A model generated the notes under the pieces. That model did not search any database, was not told the origin of the DNA, and worked only from the letters and a program-made list of their open reading frames with translations. Below, one piece after another: positions 5,790-10,561 of a DNA stretch of 10,561 bases. The first letter of the stretch is position 1. The number at the start of each line of letters is the position of its first letter. This stretch comes from CAJBIL01 sp044359525. Lineage in GTDB: Bacteria > Pseudomonadota > Gammaproteobacteria > Burkholderiales > Rhodocyclaceae. Position numbers and translations under genes: made by a program. The DNA lies in assembly GCA_044359525.1 (NCBI GenBank), contig JBIKLY010000105.1, forward strand, positions 1 to 10,561, in the 5' to 3' direction.

Positions 5790-7338
5790 ACCCAATTCCG
5801 ACAGCATGATTTTCAAGCAGCCGATGCGCGGAAGGTGGCGCAATTCCGGCGAGGACATGCTTGAGATGATCACAAACGCGGCACCAAACGGTGATCGACC
5901 TGAACTGCTCCGCAGCTTCGGTCACCCAGCCCTGAAGCAAGGCGGAGACGCGCATCAAGGCTGCCCGTGCCTTCTCGAAATGGGCGTGCAAACCGGTCAG
6001 TGTGATCGTCGTTTGACCTGCGTGCTCCGTCCGGCGTCCCACCGAAGACATCAGCCAAGGTCGGCTGGTAATCGCCTCGCGCCGAGCCTCTGGATGCGCC
6101 AGACGAACAAACAAACTCCACCAGTTATAGACCAGCGCCACCGCTCGAGCGGCGAGCTGACAGCGATGCAAATCATGGGTGGTGAAGCCGCCCCAGCCCC
6201 ACTGGTTTTTCAACTCGTCAAAGGCGTTCTCGGCATCTGCACGATCCCGGTAAAGCTGGCCCAAGCTGAGAATCTCGTAGTCCGTATTGGTGACCAGTAC
6301 GGCGTATTCATAGCCGGTAATGCCCTTGCCGGCCTTCTTGTCCGCCTCGATAAAGGCCAGCACTTGCTGGCCGTCGTCCTCTGCGGTCATCATGACTTCA
6401 CCCGTGAGGGCTCGGCGGATGACCACGACCCGGCGCTTTGTCTCCCAACCCGCCAGCGCAAGCTCGCCATCCATGCCTTCCCAGCCTTGGCCGGCGTCGG
6501 TCCAGCCCGATTGGCGAAAGAGGCTGCCGATGTGACGCTTGACGTTCTTCGAGAGCTTGAGCTTGAACAGGTAGGGTTGGCACCGCGCTTCCAGCGCGGT
6601 CATCAGCGGGTCGTTGCCAAAGGCGCTGTCACCGCGCACCAGTTGCGGTTTCTTGCCGGGCGGCAGATCGTCGAGCGTCTGCAGCAAACCGGGTTGCGTG
6701 TGCTTGGCTGTGTGTTCATTCCCGGCACGCACTTCGACTCCCAGCACCAGGCGGGTGCCGGCCATCAGGTAGGTGTGGTAGCTGTGCGAGGGGCGCCCCG
6801 GCTTTCTCGGGTTGTAGGAAATGACCGCACCTTCCTGGTGGCCGTACAGCGGCTTGACGGTGGTATCGGTGTCGAGAATCCAGGGGGCGTCGAGCAGCCG
6901 GCTCATGCTGTCGGACAGGTGTGCGTCCAGCCAGGCCGTGCCTTCTGCTTCGGGGATGCGCTTCAGGGCGTTGCGCAGGGCATCTTCGGAGATAGCCTTG
7001 CCCATGCCGAGCAATCCTGGATTAACCCCATCGCACCGTATCGTCGTTACATGGGAGTAGCGTTTGTGGCCCGACAGAATCGAGAGCAACCACGTACCCA
7101 GTACATCTGCCTTGCTCGGCGCATTGGGGCTGGTGTAACTCAGCGGGCAGCTTTCCAGCCAGCGCGACCACAATCCGGTCAGCGTAAGAAATTCGATGAA
7201 GTAGGCCAGTTGCCCCATCGGCGTCGCCGTGCTTTCGCTATCCCAACGGACTTGTACGCGACCCGCCATGGTCTGCACGCCAGCGCACGACAAAAGCATT
7301 TCTTTGCGTTTTGCCAGCTTCAATTTCGACTCACCCAT
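5788..7338 (-). CDS. IS1380-like / IS4-superfamily DDE transposase
   Basis: A 516-residue transposase with no frameshift or internal stop. Catalytic features visible: DTDTT (156-160) as the first Asp block, RGDSAFG with D237 as the second Asp, and E370 as the third acid. E370 sits in an exact Y-x2-R-x3-E-x6-K signature (Y363, R366, E370, K377) in LYRDRADAENAFDELKNQW, the mark of the IS4 superfamily. VKPLYGHQEGAVISYNP and KPGRPSHSYHTYLM follow the first Asp, as in the IS1380-like group. The N-terminal 100 residues probably bind the element ends. The start ATG at 7338 has GGGAG eight bases upstream. Start codon and ribosome-binding site are both inside a hairpin, which probably limits translation. 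The element is likely still functional. Confidence 0.93.
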   Translation of the reverse strand: MGESKLKLAKRKEMLLSCAGVQTMAGRVQVRWDSESTATPMGQLAYFIEFLTLTGLWSRWLESCPLSYTSPNAPSKADVLGTWLLSILSGHKRYSHVTTIRCDGVNPGLLGMGKAISEDALRNALKRIPEAEGTAWLDAHLSDSMSRLLDAPWILDTDTTVKPLYGHQEGAVISYNPRKPGRPSHSYHTYLMAGTRLVLGVEVRAGNEHTAKHTQPGLLQTLDDLPPGKKPQLVRGDSAFGNDPLMTALEARCQPYLFKLKLSKNVKRHIGSLFRQSGWTDAGQGWEGMDGELALAGWETKRRVVVIRRALTGEVMMTAEDDGQQVLAFIEADKKAGKGITGYEYAVLVTNTDYEILSLGQLYRDRADAENAFDELKNQWGWGGFTTHDLHRCQLAARAVALVYNWWSLFVRLAHPEARREAITSRPWLMSSVGRRTEHAGQTTITLTGLHAHFEKARAALMRVSALLQGWVTEAAEQFRSITVWCRVCDHLKHVLAGIAPPSAHRLLENHAVGIG

Positions 7339-7348
7339 GGGGTGACTC
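7328..7348 (-). promoter_or_regulatory. Hairpin occluding the transposase start codon
   Basis: TCACCC (7331-7336) pairs perfectly with GGGTGA (7340-7345) around a three-base loop; beyond one mismatch, two further pairs (7328-7329 with 7347-7348) extend the stem. The transposase ATG occupies 7336-7338, at the loop and stem edge. The GGGAG ribosome-binding site (7346-7350) falls partly in the extended stem. Such structures in other insertion sequences reduce transposase translation from read-through transcripts; that role is inferred here. Confidence 0.5.
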
Positions 7349-7405
7349 CCAGGATGGTTACGAATCCGTTAGCCTGCCTGAGTTTCAAGCAGATTGCACG
7401 CCGTC

Positions 7406-7420
7406 AACTGAGTTTTTAGG
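7406..7420 (-). repeat. IS right terminal inverted repeat
   Basis: Read on the minus strand it is CCTAAAAACTCAGTT, the partner of the left end at 5774. The element ends at the GG at 7419-7420, after which unrelated sequence begins. Confidence 0.85.
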
Positions 7421-7653
7421 ATGAATTCTGCTTGCCGGAAACAGGCCGTTACCCTCGCTGCATCTCAACGCTGACCGCCGTGGCAGAAGAAGCGGAACTG
7501 CTGGAAACCCGCGCCTTGAAAGTGCTGGTTGAAGTGTTGTAACGGGTGCAGAATGTGACGGATACGCCCGGTTGGCCGGTGAGCCCTTCGGCGAGCCGGA
7601 TCAGGGGGTAGGGATGATTCTCAGGAATTTGGCGATTCAACGTCGGAGTGCGC
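7421..7653. other. Non-coding stretch beside the IS, possible gene remnant
   Basis: No complete gene with a good start and ribosome-binding site is seen. On the plus strand one frame is open from the IS edge to a TAA at 7540-7542, encoding about 39 residues that end in a helical-looking tail (AVAEEAELLETRALKVL); this could be the 3' stub of a gene cut by the insertion. On the minus strand a 68-codon frame, 7449-7655, is open, but its ATG overlaps the start codon of the diguanylate-cyclase gene, and its tail is Ser/Thr-rich low complexity. I recognise neither. The promoter of the large signalling gene should lie between 7543 and 7645, but I see no clear -10/-35 pair. Confidence 0.35.
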
Positions 7654-10561
7654 ATGAGTCGGTTTAATGTTGGATTCGGCCAGCAGTTATGCGATGTCCT
7701 TTCGGCGGAATTGGGCTTCGTTTGCAACTTCATGGGCGACGGCGGGTGCATCATCGCGTCCGGCGAGCGCGAGCGTATCGGGTGCATTCATGCGATTGCG
7801 GCGCAGATCATGCGCGGTGAAATTGACGAATACAGTGTTTCAAAAGAGGAAGCCGCACAGTCAGCGACCATGCGCGAAGGCATCAACCTTGGGATTGATG
7901 TTGATGGCGAACGGCTGATCAGTTTCAGCGTTGCCGGCCCGCTGGAGGTTGTTCGTCCACTGGCGCATCTCGTGCGTTTTTGTGTGGCCTCACTGTTACG
8001 GTTCCGTCAGGACTCGATGCTGCCGGAACTGTCGGCTGATCAGTCTGCTGCCCTGATCCCAGGCCCTATAAGCCTCATGGAAATGCTGAATCAGGCCGAA
8101 TCCCGGGTTGAGGAACGGGCCCGCGAACTGCGTAATTTTTCCGAACTTTCGGCCGACTGGTTCTGGACGCAGGATGCTGAATTACGCTTCACAGGATTCT
8201 CCGGTTTGTCGACCGAAAAACTGCAGCGCAAGCAGAGCGATTTTTTTGGCAAGCGGCGCTGGGATATGCCCATTTTCGGGGTGAGTGCAGCGCAGCTTGC
8301 CGAGCATATCGCCACCTGCGAGCGGCATGAGCCCTTTCGTAATTTTGAGTACCAGATACCGAGTGCGGATGGCGTACCACAGTTTTATTTCATCAGTGGG
8401 ACGCCGGTCTTCAACAAGCAGGGCGTGTTTACCGGCTATCACGGTAACGGTACCAACATCACCGATCTGCGGCTTGCAGAACTGGCGATCAAGGAGAGCG
8501 AGCGGCAACTGGCGCAGATCGTTGATGGAAGCTCGATACCGACCTTCGTGATTGATGCAGCGCACCGGGTGACGCACTGGAATCAGGCGTGCGCCAACCT
8601 GACCGGGTTCAGTGCGCAGCAAATGCTAGGTAGTAGCGAGGTTTGGCGGGCGTTTTACTCTTTGCCGCGACCGACCATGGCTGATCTGGTGATGTCTGGC
8701 GCATCGGATGAGGTGATCGCTGATCACTATCAGAGCTTTACCCGTTCGACCTTGATTGAGGGAGCCGTCGAAGCCGAGAACTTTCATCCGTATATGAGGG
8801 AAGGCGGGCGCTGGTTGTATTTTACGGCTGCACCGATGCGTGATGCCGAAGGCAAGCTTTCGGGTGCGCTTGAAACCGTTCAGGACATTACTGAACGCAG
8901 GCGCGATCAGCAGTTGCTTGAGGAGCGGAGCGAAGCGCTGCAGCAGGCGTATTCCGGGATGGAAAAGCGCGTTGCCGAACGCACCTCAGAGTTGTCGCAG
9001 CAATTGCATTTTCTGCAGCAACTGATTGAGGCAATTCCCGGCCCCGTCTATTACAAGGACGCCAATTCGTATTATCTCGGCTGTAACAGCGCCTACGCCG
9101 CTTTCACCGGGCGTTCCTCGAGCGAAATCATCGGCAAGACGCCGCGTGATATTGCGCCAAAGGAGCTTGCTGATACCTACCTCCAAGCCGACCGCCAGTT
9201 GCTTGATAACCCGGGTACGCAAATTTACGAAACGCAATTGCGCTTTGCCAGTGGTGAAACTCGCGACGTGATGTTCCACAAAGCGACTTTTACCAAGCCC
9301 GATGGCACGGTTGGCGGGCTGGTTGGCCTGATGCTCGACATCACCGAGCGCAAGCGGATGGAAGACAATTTGCGGCAGGCGGCAACCGTTTTTGATAACA
9401 GCGCCGAGGGCGTCACCATTGCGACGCCGGACGGTACGATCATCGCCGTCAACCGCGCCTTTACCGAGATCACCGGCTATACGGAAAGCGAGGTCATTGG
9501 CCAGAATCCGCGAATGTTTCAGTCCGGCCGTCATGACAAGCAGTTTTACCGCGACATGTGGGCGAGCATTGCCGCTAACGGTCGCTGGCAGGGCGAGGTG
9601 TGGAACCGGCGCAAGAATGGCGAGACCTTTCCCGAATGGATCTCGATCACCTCAGTACGGGATAAGGAAGACCGGCTGACCAACTACGTTGCTACCTTTT
9701 CGGATATCACGCATCAAAAGCAGGCCGAAGAACGAATCCAGATGCTGGCGTTTTCCGACCCCCTGACCGGCCTGCCTAACCGGCGCCTTTTACTTGATCG
9801 CCTGGCACATGCGCTGGTCGTCAGTGCGCGCGGCAAATGCTACGGCGCCCTGTTCTTTATTGATCTCGATGATTTCAAGGGGCTCAACGACACTCGCGGT
9901 CATTACGTCGGCGACCTGCTTCTGAAGCAGGTCGCGTTGCGCATCGCCGGCTGTGTCCGCGAAGGGGATACTGTGGCTCGTTTCGGTGGCGACGAGTTTG
10001 TGGTGATGCTGGAAAATTTGAGCGATAACGCGCTGGAGGCGACCAGCCATGCCGAGTCAATCGGTGCAAAAATCCTCGCTTCGCTCAACGAACCCTATGT
10101 GCTGCAGGATAACCCGCAACACAGCACGCCCAGCATCGGCGTGACCCTGTTCGGTTATCAGCAAGATTCGCTGGAGGAACTGCTGAAACAGGCAGACCTC
10201 GCCATGTATCGGGCCAAGGCCGCCGGCCGCAATGCCCTGCGCTTTTTCGATCCGGAGATGCAGGCGGTCGTTGCCGCCCGTGTTGCCATGGAGGTTGATC
10301 TGCGTCAGGGTTTGCTGGGGCATCAGTTTGTTCTTTACTATCAGCCCCAGGTGGATCATGTCGGCAACGTGACCGGTGCTGAAGCACTGATTCGCTGGCA
10401 GCACCCGCAGCGCGGCATGGTGCCTCCGGTCGAGTTTATTCCGCTGGCCGAGGAAACGGGGCAGATCCTGCCGCTCGGTTTGTGGGTGCTGGAAACTGCC
10501 TGTGTGCAATTGAGTGCCTGGGCCAAAGCACCGGAAACTGCTCACCTCACCCTGGCGGTAA
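7654..10561 (+). CDS. Diacid-recognition / four-PAS / GGDEF-EAL cyclic-di-GMP signalling protein (3' end cut by window)
   Basis: 969 codons are visible and the frame is still open at the window end. Residues about 5-125 resemble the sugar-diacid-recognition domain of CdaR: SGERERIG (36-43), REGINL (74-79), GPLEVVRPLAHLV (95-107). Four PAS regions follow: about 160-275, 283-415 (ending DITER), 450-566 (ending DITER) and 573-690 (ending SDITH). A coiled coil lies around 416-448. The GGDEF domain starts near DPLTGLPNRR (702). Its signature is intact at 778-782, and an RxxD inhibitory site (REGD) lies five residues before it, so cyclase activity with product feedback is expected. The EAL domain begins near 880, with YYQP and the EAL motif at 910-912; its remaining catalytic residues lie outside the window. 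No membrane segment or signal peptide is visible, so it should be cytoplasmic. The ATG at 7654 has GGAG five bases upstream and an in-frame stop at 7615. Confidence 0.95.
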   Translation, partial: MSRFNVGFGQQLCDVLSAELGFVCNFMGDGGCIIASGERERIGCIHAIAAQIMRGEIDEYSVSKEEAAQSATMREGINLGIDVDGERLISFSVAGPLEVVRPLAHLVRFCVASLLRFRQDSMLPELSADQSAALIPGPISLMEMLNQAESRVEERARELRNFSELSADWFWTQDAELRFTGFSGLSTEKLQRKQSDFFGKRRWDMPIFGVSAAQLAEHIATCERHEPFRNFEYQIPSADGVPQFYFISGTPVFNKQGVFTGYHGNGTNITDLRLAELAIKESERQLAQIVDGSSIPTFVIDAAHRVTHWNQACANLTGFSAQQMLGSSEVWRAFYSLPRPTMADLVMSGASDEVIADHYQSFTRSTLIEGAVEAENFHPYMREGGRWLYFTAAPMRDAEGKLSGALETVQDITERRRDQQLLEERSEALQQAYSGMEKRVAERTSELSQQLHFLQQLIEAIPGPVYYKDANSYYLGCNSAYAAFTGRSSSEIIGKTPRDIAPKELADTYLQADRQLLDNPGTQIYETQLRFASGETRDVMFHKATFTKPDGTVGGLVGLMLDITERKRMEDNLRQAATVFDNSAEGVTIATPDGTIIAVNRAFTEITGYTESEVIGQNPRMFQSGRHDKQFYRDMWASIAANGRWQGEVWNRRKNGETFPEWISITSVRDKEDRLTNYVATFSDITHQKQAEERIQMLAFSDPLTGLPNRRLLLDRLAHALVVSARGKCYGALFFIDLDDFKGLNDTRGHYVGDLLLKQVALRIAGCVREGDTVARFGGDEFVVMLENLSDNALEATSHAESIGAKILASLNEPYVLQDNPQHSTPSIGVTLFGYQQDSLEELLKQADLAMYRAKAAGRNALRFFDPEMQAVVAARVAMEVDLRQGLLGHQFVLYYQPQVDHVGNVTGAEALIRWQHPQRGMVPPVEFIPLAEETGQILPLGLWVLETACVQLSAWAKAPETAHLTLAV

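Larger units (their letters stand above)
5774..7420 (-). mobile_element. Complete insertion sequence, IS4 superfamily, IS1380-like
   Basis: A 1647-base element bounded by CCTAAAAAC...CAGTT at the left and its inverted copy at the right, with a single full-length transposase gene on the minus strand. The transposase stop codon lies inside the left terminal repeat, and its start is 82 bases from the right tip. A 10-base direct repeat, TTTCAAGCAG, is found just inside each end (5811-5820 and 7383-7392) and could be a subterminal protein-binding site or chance. The flanks (ATAAT on the left, ATGAA on the right) do not form a target duplication. Family placement rests on the transposase YREK signature, the CC/GG tips and the length. 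Confidence 0.88.

Noticed and set aside
5806..7419. A 537-codon plus-strand open frame running the length of the IS
   Set aside because: It is antisense to the transposase, whose catalytic motifs are clear. The product is a mix of Arg, Ala and Gly without domain character, so it is a shadow of GC-rich coding DNA.
7449..7655. Minus-strand 68-codon frame whose ATG overlaps the start codon of the signalling gene
   Set aside because: The tail is low-complexity Ser/Thr, no ribosome-binding site or family is recognised, and the overlap of start codons would be unusual. It is kept only as a note in the intergenic entry.
8182..8622. Minus-strand 146-codon open frame
   Set aside because: It is fully antisense to the PAS region of the signalling gene and has no recognisable motif.
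8986..9534. Minus-strand 182-codon open frame
   Set aside because: It is antisense to PAS domains 3 and 4 of the signalling gene; the composition looks like a shadow frame.

Overview
The window looks like chromosomal DNA of a betaproteobacterium, most likely from the Rhodocyclales (Dechloromonas/Azonexus-like). This is inferred from the high third-position GC, the mix of protein families, and the large PAS/GGDEF/EAL sensor. No rRNA, tRNA, CRISPR array or phage gene was seen. Family names come from motifs I recognise by eye; no search was run.

Left part, 1-4779: ordinary metabolic and housekeeping genes. On the minus strand are nadC (quinolinate phosphoribosyltransferase, NAD synthesis), a zinc-less-looking medium-chain quinone-oxidoreductase/alcohol-dehydrogenase-type enzyme, and a small exported protein of unknown function. 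A short divergent intergenic region follows. On the plus strand are a conserved cytoplasmic protein with a CPHC motif (possibly DUF6901), a ketopantoate-reductase-family enzyme (panE-like) and a YkgJ-type cysteine-cluster protein. The last two overlap by 14 bases and look translationally coupled.

Middle part, 4780-7653: an accessory patch. It has a shrunken DUF4160-like remnant overlapping an intact DUF2442 gene, which suggests a decayed two-gene module. Next comes an AT-richer small membrane protein with a strong Shine-Dalgarno and a GTG start. Then comes a complete 1.65-kb insertion sequence of the IS4 superfamily (IS1380-like), with terminal inverted repeats, intact DDE and YREK residues, and a hairpin over the transposase start site. 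No clear target duplication flanks it. A 12-base copy of the IS tip sits alone 3.7 kb away, upstream of the oxidoreductase gene.

Right part, 7654-10561: one very large gene, cut by the window end. It encodes a soluble c-di-GMP turnover protein: an N-terminal domain resembling the sugar-diacid-recognition domain of CdaR, four PAS domains, a GGDEF domain with intact signature and inhibitory site, and the start of an EAL domain. This fusion is the most interesting item in the window. It suggests that a small-molecule sensor normally found on carbohydrate-diacid regulators has been coupled to second-messenger signalling.
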